Origin: an uncultured Fibrobacter sp.
GTDB lineage: Bacteria > Fibrobacterota > Fibrobacteria > Fibrobacterales > Fibrobacteraceae
Length of the DNA: 64,000 nucleotides
Direction: 5' to 3'
Assembly: GCF_947166265.1 (NCBI RefSeq)
Contig: NZ_CAMVDO010000001.1
Location: forward strand, 264,834 to 328,833
A program made the position numbers and the translations under genes. The notes under the pieces were generated by a model. The model searched no databases, was not told the origin of the DNA, and saw only the letters and a program-made list of their open reading frames with translations. This document shows positions 8,741 through 19,362 of this stretch, in pieces. How positions within the stretch are numbered: the stretch's first letter is position 1; each line of letters begins with the position of its first letter.

Positions 8741-9526
8741 TTGATTAACTTGATGAACAGAATTGCAGAAAGTCTGGGTAAGTTTATCCGGAAGTTTCTG
8801 CGTACGGTGGTGAACTATTTCAGGTTCGTATGGATGCTTTTCAAGAGCATTCCGGGTGCGTTCAGCAACTTTCACACCACCGTCGAACAGATGCAGCACG
8901 TGGGCCTCACGAGTATCCCCGTGGTGGTGGCAGCGTCCCTAGCGACCGGCGCCATCATGGCATGGCAGCTGGCGTACCAGTTTGCAGACATCATTCCGCT
9001 CATGTTTGTGGGCATGGCAGTCGGCAAGTCGGTGATGGTGGAGCTCTGCCCGATCCTTACCGCGATGGTGCTTGCGGGCCGCATCGGGGCCTCCATGTGT
9101 TCGGAACTTGGCACCATGGCCGTGACCGAGCAGCTCGATGCATACAAAGTATTAGGTTTAAGTCCCTATAAATTTTTGCTCGCGCCGCGCCTGATTGCAA
9201 CGGTCATCATGCTCCCGACGCTTACGATTATCAGCATCTTTATCGGCATCGTGGGCGGCTACGAAGTGGCGCACCTGTACAAGGACGTATCTTTCTCCGT
9301 TTTCTTTTACGGTGTACGCATGTTCTACCGCGACTGGGACTTGGTCGTGGGCCTAATCAAGGCGACCCTCTACGGTTACTTTATTGCAAGCTACGCCTGT
9401 TTCTTTGGCTTTACCACGCACAGTGGCGCCGAAGGCGTCGGCAAGAACACCAAGGCCACCGTTGTCGCCGGCATGACAAGCATCCTTATCGGCGGATTCG
9501 TTCTTTCCAAATTGTTGCTGCTGTAA
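8741..9526 (+). CDS. MlaE family ABC lipid-transport permease
   Basis: 261 residues from a TTG at 8741, which has AGGA 6 bases upstream; an ATG at 8753 is the alternative and removes four residues. The membrane core has the MlaE/TrnD signature: SLATGAIMAWQLAYQF, a conserved GRIGASMCSELGTM helix and VTEQLDAYKVLGLSPYKFL. Family members are the inner-membrane permease of the retrograde phospholipid system together with MlaF (ATPase) and MlaD (MCE protein). Neither partner is adjacent here; a MlaC-like protein lies at 29424-30002. Confidence 0.88.
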   Translation: MINLMNRIAESLGKFIRKFLRTVVNYFRFVWMLFKSIPGAFSNFHTTVEQMQHVGLTSIPVVVAASLATGAIMAWQLAYQFADIIPLMFVGMAVGKSVMVELCPILTAMVLAGRIGASMCSELGTMAVTEQLDAYKVLGLSPYKFLLAPRLIATVIMLPTLTIISIFIGIVGGYEVAHLYKDVSFSVFFYGVRMFYRDWDLVVGLIKATLYGYFIASYACFFGFTTHSGAEGVGKNTKATVVAGMTSILIGGFVLSKLLLL

Positions 9527-9563
9527 TTCCTAATTCTGAATCTGAATTCCGAATTAAAAAACT

Positions 9564-9878
9564 ATGTTCAATCGCAGAAAAAAGCCTGTTTGCGGCAAGG
9601 ATCCAGAAGACATCAGCGTTCTTTTGCAGATGGTCCTGGACAAGGCGCACATCACCGACGAAATGGCCCTGGAAAAGCTTTCCGAAGGGTTTGAAAACAT
9701 CGTGGGAGCGCTCATAAAACCGCATGTTCAAATCGTTAAATTCGAGCGCAATATTTTGACGCTAAAGTGCGACAGTTCCGCGTGGAAACAGGAACTTTTC
9801 TTGCAGAAAAAAGCTATTATTGACAAGTGTAATTTATTGCTCGGAAAGCCCTCCGTCAAGAATATCCTTTTTGTCTAA
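9564..9878 (+). CDS. DUF721/DciA-like protein
   Basis: 104 residues, cytoplasmic, no signal. The C-terminal half (VKFERNILTLKCDSSAWKQELFLQKKAIIDKCN) matches the DUF721 pattern of a beta-hairpin carrying a conserved Ser-x-Trp followed by a helix. DUF721 includes DciA, the ancestral replicative-helicase loader. Its position just upstream of gyrB repeats an arrangement known in actinobacteria and supports a replication role. No clear ribosome site; the region before it carries short GAATT-rich repeats. Confidence 0.7.
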   Translation: MFNRRKKPVCGKDPEDISVLLQMVLDKAHITDEMALEKLSEGFENIVGALIKPHVQIVKFERNILTLKCDSSAWKQELFLQKKAIIDKCNLLLGKPSVKNILFV

Positions 9879-9934
9879 AAAAGGCAGCGCGGCACGGTTC
9901 CGGCACATAGTTTTAGAAGAAGAAAACAAGGTAA

Positions 9935-12884
<2,950 letters not shown>

Positions 12885-12901
12885 CCGGCAGAAACAGGCA
12901 C

Positions 12902-12930
12902 TTGACAACGTAGGCGCTTAATTCTATATT
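12902..12930 (+). promoter_or_regulatory. Sigma-70 promoter of tRNA-Ala
   Basis: TTGACA at 12902-12907, a 17-base spacer, and TATATT at 12925-12930, 13 bases before the first base of the mature tRNA. This is the best-matching housekeeping promoter in the window. Confidence 0.85.
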
Positions 12931-12943
12931 TCGCCTCAAACCT

Positions 12944-13016
12944 GGGGATATAGCTCAGTTGGTAGAGCGACAGGTTCGCAATCTGTAGGTCATGGGTTCG
13001 ACTCCCACTATCTCCA
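12944..13016 (+). tRNA. tRNA-Ala, anticodon CGC
   Basis: Acceptor GGGGATA pairs with TATCTCC and includes the G3-U70 wobble pair that identifies alanine tRNAs. D-arm GCTC/GAGC, anticodon stem ACAGG/TCTGT with loop TTCGCAA (anticodon CGC, reading GCG), T-loop TTCGACT. The first T-stem pair is A-C, a mismatch. The discriminator is A and no CCA is encoded. Confidence 0.93.
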
Positions 13017-13017
13017 T

Positions 13018-13050
13018 AAAAAAGACTAGAACAACGTTCTAGTCTTTTTT
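13018..13050 (+). terminator. Rho-independent terminator of tRNA-Ala
   Basis: GACTAGAAC, loop AAC, GTTCTAGTC, then TTTTTT, starting two bases after the tRNA. The six A residues on the 5' side extend the stem and make it potentially bidirectional. Confidence 0.9.
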
Positions 13051-13058
13051 AAATAAAG

Positions 13059-13081
13059 ATTCCCGCCTACGCGGGAATGAC
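13059..13081. repeat. Short palindromic intergenic element
   Basis: ATTCCCG, CCTACG, CGGGAAT followed by GACA. The wording closely resembles dispersed intergenic palindromes of many bacteria. On the minus strand the hairpin is followed by CTTTATTT and lies just after the small secreted protein gene, so it may double as its terminator. Confidence 0.4.
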
Positions 13082-13107
13082 ATGCAAGGTTATACAGCGA
13101 AAGATGT

Positions 13108-13578
13108 CTAATGGTTGCCGCGATTCCAGTCGGACGGAGGTGGCTCACCCCCAAAAGGACGTCCCCCCGGCTGTTCCCATTTCGGGTTCTTGGAATTGTT
13201 GTTGTCGAAACGGTTTTCAGAACGGTTGAAAAACGGACGCTGGTCGCGCGGTTGATTTTTCGGGAAATTGTTATCGAACCGGGGCATTTCTTCCCGATTA
13301 TTTTGGTTTTCCTTTGCGAATTCCTGACGGAAGTTTTTCTTTTCCGCAGCAGAACTGTTGCGCAAATCCTTCAAGATTTGTTCCCTGGCCTCACGACGCT
13401 CAGCACGCAGCCGCTGCCAGTCCGCGTTTTCCCGCGCGTCCAGATTTGGCTTTTCCCGCGAAATTTCGCTTTTTTCGGCAGGCGTCGGAACCGAAGATTC
13501 CGGACGTTCCGAAGACGGAGCGGCATAAACCAACGCCGCAGCCAACATCAAAGTCGATATGAGAACAGTCTTTTTCAT
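13108..13578 (-). CDS. Small secreted Asn/Arg-rich protein, predicted sigma-54 target
   Basis: 156 residues from the ATG at 13578, chosen because a signal peptide follows at once (MKKTVLISTLMLAAALVYA); upstream in-frame codons add 12 residues without a signal. The mature protein has a charged helical stretch (LRAERREAREQILKDL) that vaguely recalls Spy/CpxP-type periplasmic proteins, then a disordered Asn-, Pro- and Arg-rich tail with FDNN and PRFDN repeats and GGRPFGGEPPP. No catalytic motif. It follows the sigma-54 activator gene by 45 bases, and that gap contains a sigma-54 promoter, so it can be transcribed separately. Function unknown. Confidence 0.65.
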   Translation of the reverse strand: MKKTVLISTLMLAAALVYAAPSSERPESSVPTPAEKSEISREKPNLDARENADWQRLRAERREAREQILKDLRNSSAAEKKNFRQEFAKENQNNREEMPRFDNNFPKNQPRDQRPFFNRSENRFDNNNSKNPKWEQPGGRPFGGEPPPSDWNRGNH

Positions 13579-13589
13579 ACACAACCTAT

Positions 13590-13606
13590 TGCAAATTCCG
13601 TGCCAA
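13590..13606 (-). promoter_or_regulatory. Sigma-54 (-24/-12) promoter
   Basis: Reading the minus strand from 13606 to 13590 gives TTGGCACGGAATTTGCA, which matches the sigma-54 consensus TGGCAC-N5-TTGCA at every defined position. The -12 base falls at 13591, so transcription would start at about 13579, essentially at the ATG of the small secreted protein gene (13578). It lies 18 bases after the stop codon of a sigma-54 activator gene. No second match was noticed elsewhere in the window by eye. Confidence 0.75.
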
Positions 13607-13623
13607 ACATTCAATCGTGTGGC

Positions 13624-15078
13624 CTACTTTTTGAAATCCTCTTTTTTCATTCCGAGCCTTTCCATGATTTCGCGCAAAACCTTGCGGTCAATCCCCAGAA
13701 TGGTCGCAGCAAGCGTCAAGTTCGCATTGCTATCCCTCAAGGCACGGCCAATGACATCGCGCTCCACAATTTCGCGGGCTTCCTTGAGCGTACGGGGCGA
13801 TTCCTTCGCCTGCGTCTGCACATCGCCGAGCCCCAAATCGTTCGGCTGCACCACTCCATGAACAGCCTGCACCAAGGCCTTCTGCACCTTGTTTTCAAGT
13901 TCACGCACGTTCCCCGGCCAATGATAACCGAGCATCGCCTTTTCTGCATTACGACTCAGGCGGAACTTTCCGCGGCCATATTCCGCGCCATAGCGTTCTA
14001 GGAATTCTTCGGCCAACAGAATCACGTCCTGTCCGCGTTCCCTCAAGGCGGGCATTACCACAGGCATCACCTGAATGCGGAAATACAGGTCTTCCCTGAA
14101 ACGTTTCGCCTTCACCGCTTCTTCCAAATCCACATGCGTTGCACTGATCACGCGCACGTTCACCGGAATTTCGCGATTGTCGCCCACGCGCGTAATGTGC
14201 TTTTCCTGCAACACGCGCAAAAGTTTCACCTGCATATTCATAGGCAGTTCACCAATTTCGTCGAGGAATATGGTTCCGCCGTCGGCCTCTTCAAAGAACC
14301 CCTTACGAGTTTCGATCGCCCCCGTAAACGACCCCTTGGCATGCCCGAACAAAAGAGATTCCATCAGGTGTTCAGGGATAGCGCCGCAATTGACGGGAAC
14401 AAACGGCTTGTCGGCCCTGGGACTATGCCTGTGGATATACTTCGCAATGACTTCCTTACCCGTACCCGTCTCGCCACGGATAATCACCGGCATCGGAAGT
14501 CCGGCAAGCTTATCGGCAAGCTTGACAAGGTCCGTCATGACCTTGCTCGAATACACGATACCGTCCTTGCGGACAACGTTACGGAATGTTTCGAGCGATT
14601 CCTTGTCGCGAATACGGTCGTACGCCGCAAATGCAAACTTTTCGCAGACCGTCACGAAAGAATCAAAAAGGGCGCTGTCATCTTCGGTAAAAGGCTCCTT
14701 ACGGGCAGCACGCTGCAAATAAAGGTAACCCGACTCACTATCCGGCGTACGGAACGGAGAAACCATAATACTCGTGAGCTGGTTCTGTACAATCGACTTG
14801 GACAAATCCGCCGAATCGTCGTCTAGCTGGTTCCACACCACGGCACGCTTTTCGGCCTTGGCCTGCTTGACCGCCGAAATGGAAATCGACACCTGCTCCG
14901 GGGCACTCAAATGGAGCGGACTTTCGCCGCCGATATCCAGGACGGCCGCATCGGCATGAAGAACGTTTTTAGCGACTTCGAGAATCTTTACGAATAGGGA
15001 CTCCGGTTGCACCTCGTCAAGCAGAATCTTCACGACATCGAGCATCTTTTCGGTGGCAAGCATTGTTTCCGACTTCAT
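13624..15078 (-). CDS. Sigma-54-dependent activator with GAF domain
   Basis: 484 residues. An N-terminal GAF-like sensor (about 15-165) precedes the AAA+ domain with Walker A GETGTGKE near residue 200, the sigma-54 contact loop as GSFTGA (usual form GAFTGA) near 247, Walker B GGTIFLDEIGE and the arginine-finger region FREDLYFR. A Fis-type helix-turn-helix (NLTLAATILGIDRKVLREIM) ends the protein. There is no receiver domain, so it is controlled by GAF ligand binding or by a partner such as the kinase encoded 25 bases upstream. GAGGAAACC before the ATG supports this start. Confidence 0.92.
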   Translation of the reverse strand: MKSETMLATEKMLDVVKILLDEVQPESLFVKILEVAKNVLHADAAVLDIGGESPLHLSAPEQVSISISAVKQAKAEKRAVVWNQLDDDSADLSKSIVQNQLTSIMVSPFRTPDSESGYLYLQRAARKEPFTEDDSALFDSFVTVCEKFAFAAYDRIRDKESLETFRNVVRKDGIVYSSKVMTDLVKLADKLAGLPMPVIIRGETGTGKEVIAKYIHRHSPRADKPFVPVNCGAIPEHLMESLLFGHAKGSFTGAIETRKGFFEEADGGTIFLDEIGELPMNMQVKLLRVLQEKHITRVGDNREIPVNVRVISATHVDLEEAVKAKRFREDLYFRIQVMPVVMPALRERGQDVILLAEEFLERYGAEYGRGKFRLSRNAEKAMLGYHWPGNVRELENKVQKALVQAVHGVVQPNDLGLGDVQTQAKESPRTLKEAREIVERDVIGRALRDSNANLTLAATILGIDRKVLREIMERLGMKKEDFKK

Positions 15079-15103
15079 GGTTTCCTCGTTTTTTCAGCAG
15101 TCG

Positions 15104-16276
15104 CTAGGGCAGGTCATTCTCTGCAGGTGTGGGCAAATCCCCGAGTTCGTTCAACGGGATCGATTCCAAAACGGGCTGAACCTGTTCAGGGCGTTCCGGG
15201 GCAGTTTCCAGGCTTCTCGATTTTTCGAGCAGCAGGTTTCCCGTCGCGTCGATGTCGGGACTTTCGTTCCGCACAAGGGCCAGCAGAGCACATATAACTA
15301 ATATAAGTCCAAAAAGGCCTAAAACGACAAATTTGAGTCCACTTTTTTTAGATCGCAGGGCCGCTTTTTTGTAGGGTAACGGTACTTTTTCACCATCCGA
15401 GACATTGCGCGGGAATTTTCGCCCCATTTTTTCGCTATACACACTTTCGGCATACTTCTGGACAGCCGTCGAAAGCGACACCGCCCCCATACCGAGCGAG
15501 GCGAGCGCAATCTCCAAAAGTTCATCCAGTTCGTCGAAATCTTCCGCGCGGGAATCGGGAGCAACGCGCAACAAGGACTTCCACAAAGGTTCCAGGGCAG
15601 AAAGCTCCTGCGCACTGCATAAGCCGATTCCATAAAGAATTTCTGTCACATCGACCTGATCGATAGATGCACTTTTTGCAGCCATATCGTCGTAGCCAGA
15701 AGTTTCCAGGAGGTCACGCCCCGAAACCCAACGGAACAGCAACATTCCCAGGCTAAACAGGTCGCTTTTTGTGTTAGCGCCCTTTCCCTGAAAGCGTTCC
15801 GGAGCGGCAAACGCCAATGCGCCAGGCCCCACGATTCCGCAATCAATCAGCACCGTATGCAGATCCTTTCCCGTGCGGCAAAGTATCACGTTCGAAGGGT
15901 TCAAGTCGCCATGATGAATACCATTCTTTTCAAGGGCATTCAAAGTCTGCGCGATTTCGCGGAGAAGCCCCAAGGCTACAGGAACAGGCATTGGCAAAAC
16001 CGTAGCCGAGTCCACGCCCTGAATAAAGTCATAAACAAGATAGGGAATGTTTTCGCGGGAACCCGATTCACGGATGCGGTAAAGCCCCTGCAGGTTCAAG
16101 CGTTCCAGTTTTTCGACAACAGTCTTATCGTAACAGACGTCCTTTCCGTACCATTTTAGGACAAATTCACTACCTGCAGCAGCAATTCCGTACACGTCGG
16201 CTTCGCCACCGCGGTGCAACAGGCTGCAACCGGCAACCTGGTCTAAGATACTGACTTTCGGAGCTGATCCATTCAT
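15104..16276 (-). CDS. Membrane-anchored Hanks-type Ser/Thr protein kinase
   Basis: 390 residues. Cytoplasmic kinase domain with a degenerate Gly loop (HRGGEADVYG, 21-30), catalytic Lys41, HGDLNPSN with Asp124 and Asn129, metal-binding DCG at 145-147 in place of DFG, and APE at 158-160, followed by SDLFSLGMLLF. The residues needed for phosphotransfer are present. One transmembrane helix lies at about 312-334 and a 55-residue Pro/Glu-rich tail lies outside. The gene starts 13 bases after the TPR lipoprotein gene and ends 25 bases before the sigma-54 activator gene, which suggests that it signals to the activator. Confidence 0.85.
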   Translation of the reverse strand: MNGSAPKVSILDQVAGCSLLHRGGEADVYGIAAAGSEFVLKWYGKDVCYDKTVVEKLERLNLQGLYRIRESGSRENIPYLVYDFIQGVDSATVLPMPVPVALGLLREIAQTLNALEKNGIHHGDLNPSNVILCRTGKDLHTVLIDCGIVGPGALAFAAPERFQGKGANTKSDLFSLGMLLFRWVSGRDLLETSGYDDMAAKSASIDQVDVTEILYGIGLCSAQELSALEPLWKSLLRVAPDSRAEDFDELDELLEIALASLGMGAVSLSTAVQKYAESVYSEKMGRKFPRNVSDGEKVPLPYKKAALRSKKSGLKFVVLGLFGLILVICALLALVRNESPDIDATGNLLLEKSRSLETAPERPEQVQPVLESIPLNELGDLPTPAENDLP

Positions 16277-16289
16277 CCGATAACCGCGC

Positions 16290-16994
16290 CTACAACCGCC
16301 CCGACAAGACCATCGACTTCAGGGAATCTTCCGCCACAGAAGTCCAATAACGCAGCGACTGGTTCTGGGGAGAATGCTGCAAGCCCGCAGACCAGGTATC
16401 CCAAGCCGATTCCACATCGCCCTCGTTCCAATAAATATTTCCCAGGTTAATGTAGGCCGAGGCAAACTGCGGCTTACGTGTCAGCACCAGGATAAAGATA
16501 TTCTTTGCAAGTTCTACGTTTTCCGCATTGCCGCTATTGGAAAGTATCAGCGCCTTTAGGTTGTAGCTAAAGTAGTTCGCGCTATCCAGCTGAATAGACT
16601 TGTCCAGCAGGGGAATCACGTTCGCTTCGGCGTTTTGCGCCATCGTCGCACGCGCCAAGTAAAAAAGGCACGTCGAATAATTGGCATCGATACGGCCACT
16701 GCTATCGATATTCGAAAGAATCCTGAATTCCCTCGAAGCCCTTTCCCAATGTTCAAAAGTCGGAATCCGCAAATGTTCCGCCTCTTCTGCCTCGGCATAA
16801 TAAGACAAGGCAAGGCCGTAGCGGGCATCCCGATTGGCGGGTTCAGCATCGAGCACCTTCGAAAAATTCCGAATCGCACGGTCGTAATCGCCAATACGCA
16901 AGGCATCATTTCCGCGTCGGACATCGTTTTCGACGCAGGACACCAGCAAAAAAGCGATTAAAGGCGCCAATATGTAACAAACTCGCCTAAGCAT
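16290..16994 (-). CDS. TPR-repeat lipoprotein
   Basis: 234 residues. Lipoprotein signal with LLVSC and Cys at about residue 20. The mature protein contains tetratricopeptide motifs: RGNDALRIGDYDRAIRNFSKVLDAEP, DARYGLALSYYAEAEE, and YINLGNIYWNEGDVESAWDTWSAGL. TPR lipoproteins act as scaffolds at the envelope. First gene of a run with the kinase and the sigma-54 activator, so it may present an envelope signal to the kinase tail (inference). It lacks a Shine-Dalgarno; the ATG lies 6 bases after a TATATT box. Confidence 0.8.
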   Translation of the reverse strand: MLRRVCYILAPLIAFLLVSCVENDVRRGNDALRIGDYDRAIRNFSKVLDAEPANRDARYGLALSYYAEAEEAEHLRIPTFEHWERASREFRILSNIDSSGRIDANYSTCLFYLARATMAQNAEANVIPLLDKSIQLDSANYFSYNLKALILSNSGNAENVELAKNIFILVLTRKPQFASAYINLGNIYWNEGDVESAWDTWSAGLQHSPQNQSLRYWTSVAEDSLKSMVLSGRL

Positions 16995-17000
16995 GTTTTA

Positions 17001-17006
17001 AATATA
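17001..17006 (-). promoter_or_regulatory. -10-like box set for leaderless start of TPR lipoprotein gene
   Basis: Minus strand TATATT, then TAAAAC, then ATG at 16994: a 6-base gap with no ribosome binding site. Confidence 0.5.
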
Positions 17007-17008
17007 TA

Positions 17009-17032
17009 TAAAAAACCCCGGCGGAGCCGGGG
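17009..17032 (-). terminator. Rho-independent terminator after DUF3332 gene
   Basis: On the minus strand, CCCCGGC, loop TCC, GCCGGGG, then TTTTTTA. It ends the DUF3332 lipoprotein gene and its T-run abuts the promoter box of the TPR lipoprotein gene. Confidence 0.85.
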
Positions 17033-17058
17033 TCCCTGAAATTCAACCAAGTAAAAGA

Positions 17059-17496
17059 TTACTTTTCGATTTCGTACTGAGCAACGACGTTGCCTTCGTT
17101 GTCGAGAGCGCGGACAACGTTTTCGTCGCGCTGGAGAGTGAGGTTGGCCTTTTCACCCTTGGCAGTGGTCACTTCGACGGACATGGAACCATCGGCGTTC
17201 TTCACGGCGGCGATGGAGTTGCCCTGGGCATCCTTTTCGAAGTAGCTGTCGCCAGAAGCGAGCGGGTTAGAACCGGTCCAGAATTCAACGGTGTTCAGCA
17301 CGAGGCCGTCCACGAGGAACAAGCAGATGCCGTACACCGGCAGCCAGAACAGGAAGAAGTGAACAATGGAGTTGATCCACTTGTCACCCAGGGTGCCGTT
17401 CCAGTCGTGAAGCTTGTTGAAGCAAGCGTTCTTGCCATAGCAGCCGGAAAGAACGATCATGCCGGCGCAGAGAAGGGTTACAATACCTTTTTTCAT
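17059..17496 (-). CDS. DUF3332-like lipoprotein
   Basis: 145 residues. Lipoprotein signal MIVLSGC with Cys near residue 19. A conserved core, WINSIVHFFLFWLPVYGICLF followed by VLNTVEFWTGSNPL, matches the DUF3332 pattern known from Vibrio and others. The C-terminal 70 residues form a beta-rich domain (ADGSMSVEVTTAKGEKANLTL). AAGGAGTAAAA precedes the ATG. Function is not established for the family. Monocistronic between two terminating or divergent signals. Confidence 0.75.
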   Translation of the reverse strand: MKKGIVTLLCAGMIVLSGCYGKNACFNKLHDWNGTLGDKWINSIVHFFLFWLPVYGICLFLVDGLVLNTVEFWTGSNPLASGDSYFEKDAQGNSIAAVKNADGSMSVEVTTAKGEKANLTLQRDENVVRALDNEGNVVAQYEIEK

Positions 17497-17707
17497 TTTT
17501 ACTCCTTGAGGTTAGATATTGTCTTATTTAGACGAGATAAATATAATTAAAAAAACAGAATTGAACTTTTTCTGAAAAATTTATTTTATCTAAAGGATTT
17601 TTACCCCGTAAAGGCCCTTTTCCGCTCAATTTTGAACCTTTTTTAGATTGTCGAGCCTAGAATTTTTTCTTTTTTTGAAAAAAAAATCGCCCAAAAGTAT
17701 TCTTTTT

Positions 17708-17736
17708 TTTACATTTTACTTTTTTTGTATTATATT
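17708..17736 (+). promoter_or_regulatory. Promoter of binding protein/diguanylate cyclase operon
   Basis: TTTACA at 17708-17713, a 17-base spacer and TATATT at 17731-17736, giving a leader of about 76 bases. The surrounding 250 bases are extremely A/T-rich. The leader contains the dyad GATATC-TC-GATATC shortly before the ribosome site GGAG; no other gene is seen in the 322-base gap 17497-17818. Confidence 0.65.
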
Positions 17737-17818
17737 AAGGTGAAAAATATCACACATTGAAAGTTTTTTTTATTTTAGGATTAAGACTTATTGATATCTC
17801 GATATCATGGAGTGACAA

Positions 17819-19342
17819 ATGGGTAATAGATTTGATATGATGAAACTGACTGTCGTTGCTTCTTTGCTTGCGGCCGCAACTGCCTTCGCAGCCCCCAAGC
17901 CGCTAACCGTATGGATTATGCCCAACGGAGCCTCGCCCCAGGAGACTCTCGAGAAAAGACTTGACCTGTACACCCAAAAGACCGGTATTCCCACCAAGGT
18001 CCAGGTTCTGGACTGGGGTGAAGCATGGAACCGAATTACATTAGCCCTATCCGGTCAACAGGAAGCCCCCGATGTTCTGCAATTAGGAACAACCTGGATT
18101 CCCTATTTTGCTTCGCGCAACGAAATCAAGCCCCTGAATGAATTTTTAGGAAGCATCCAACCCGACCGGTTCGTCCCGGTCAGCTGGAACACGACGCATA
18201 TCGACGAAGATACCGTCATCTATTCCATTCCTTGGTTCATCGACATTCGCGCCATTCTTGCGAACCAGAGACAGCTCAAGGAACATGGCATCACCAAGGA
18301 ATCCGTGAGCACCTACGAGGGCTTTAGGGAAGCCATTCGCAAGGTTAATGCCAAGGACGAAGTTCTCGAAGACGGCGCCCATGTTCGCGGATATGCATTC
18401 CCGGGCAAGAACGACTGGAATATTCCCCACAACTTCGCCCCCTGGATCTGGAGCAACGGCGGATCGTTCATCAAGAAGGACGAGAACGGCAAGTGGAGCG
18501 CAAACATCCTTTCCAAGGAAACACTCACCGGTATTGCAAGCTACCTGCATTTCGTGATGGACTCGTTGGTTTCAACAGACGCCCTGCAAAACAACACAGC
18601 CCAGATTGCGCAACAGTTCAATAACGGCGAACTCGCCTTTATCGTGAGCACCTCCGAAATCGTGATGCAGACCCGCATCCACGGTAGCCAGGGAGGCCTT
18701 TCCAACGCCCGTATCGGAAGCGATAGCGTTACCGTCATACCGATTCCGAGGGGTAAGACCGGCAGTGTCAGTTTCATCGGCGGTTCGAACCTGGCTATCC
18801 CAGCAAAGAACAATCGAGCCGAAGCCGTCAAGCTTTTGCAGTTCCTCGTGAACGATGAAAACCTCGACGCCTACACCAAGCAAATCGGCATGTTGCCCCC
18901 CTCCAAGAACGTATTGCAGGACTGGGCAAAAGACGAAAACTATAACGTACTCGTCAACGCCCTCGAAACAGGCCGCGCCTACGTAGCCATTCCCGAATGG
19001 GGCGAAATAGAGCAGTTACTGGGAGCCATGTTCAGCACCGTGTGGGAACAGATGGAAATTCCCTCTCTCTATTCCGAAGAAAAGCTGTACGAGATTTTCC
19101 AGAACTTCACCGTCGAAATCGACAAGAAGTTGAACTACCCCTCAGCAAACATCATGACCCTCGCCGAATTCAAGGAAATTTGGAGTGCGGTCAACGCGAC
19201 TTCCGAAAAGAAGCCTGAAGTCGCCACCACGGATTCCACGGAAAGCGCCGCCGAAAGCAACATGCAAAAGGCTCCGTTCGTTTTCGTGACAGTCCTTATC
19301 CTCGGGTTCCTGTTCGCGTTCTTCCGCAAGAGAAAAAAGTAA
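17819..19342 (+). CDS. Membrane-anchored extracellular sugar-type solute-binding protein
   Basis: 507 residues. Signal peptide (MMKLTVVASLLAAATAFA), then a family-1-like ABC solute-binding fold: LTVWIMPNGASPQETLEKRL, APDVLQLGTTWIPYFASR, a hinge region near PWFIDIRAILANQ, and FIGGSNLAIPAKNNRAEAVKLLQFL. Unusually, the C-terminus has a Ser/Thr/Glu-rich spacer followed by one transmembrane helix (FVFVTVLILGFLFAFF) and a basic RKRKK stop, so the domain is tethered outside the membrane. No permease or ATPase is encoded nearby; the next gene is a membrane diguanylate cyclase 20 bases downstream. A sensing role is more likely than transport. Confidence 0.8.
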   Translation: MGNRFDMMKLTVVASLLAAATAFAAPKPLTVWIMPNGASPQETLEKRLDLYTQKTGIPTKVQVLDWGEAWNRITLALSGQQEAPDVLQLGTTWIPYFASRNEIKPLNEFLGSIQPDRFVPVSWNTTHIDEDTVIYSIPWFIDIRAILANQRQLKEHGITKESVSTYEGFREAIRKVNAKDEVLEDGAHVRGYAFPGKNDWNIPHNFAPWIWSNGGSFIKKDENGKWSANILSKETLTGIASYLHFVMDSLVSTDALQNNTAQIAQQFNNGELAFIVSTSEIVMQTRIHGSQGGLSNARIGSDSVTVIPIPRGKTGSVSFIGGSNLAIPAKNNRAEAVKLLQFLVNDENLDAYTKQIGMLPPSKNVLQDWAKDENYNVLVNALETGRAYVAIPEWGEIEQLLGAMFSTVWEQMEIPSLYSEEKLYEIFQNFTVEIDKKLNYPSANIMTLAEFKEIWSAVNATSEKKPEVATTDSTESAAESNMQKAPFVFVTVLILGFLFAFFRKRKK

Positions 19343-19362
19343 CGCATTAAGGTTGGGTGAGT

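Noticed and set aside
9887..9906. GGCACGGTTCCGGCAC before gyrB considered as a sigma-54 site
   Set aside because: It lacks the TTGC -12 element and the leading T; it is a GC-rich direct repeat only.
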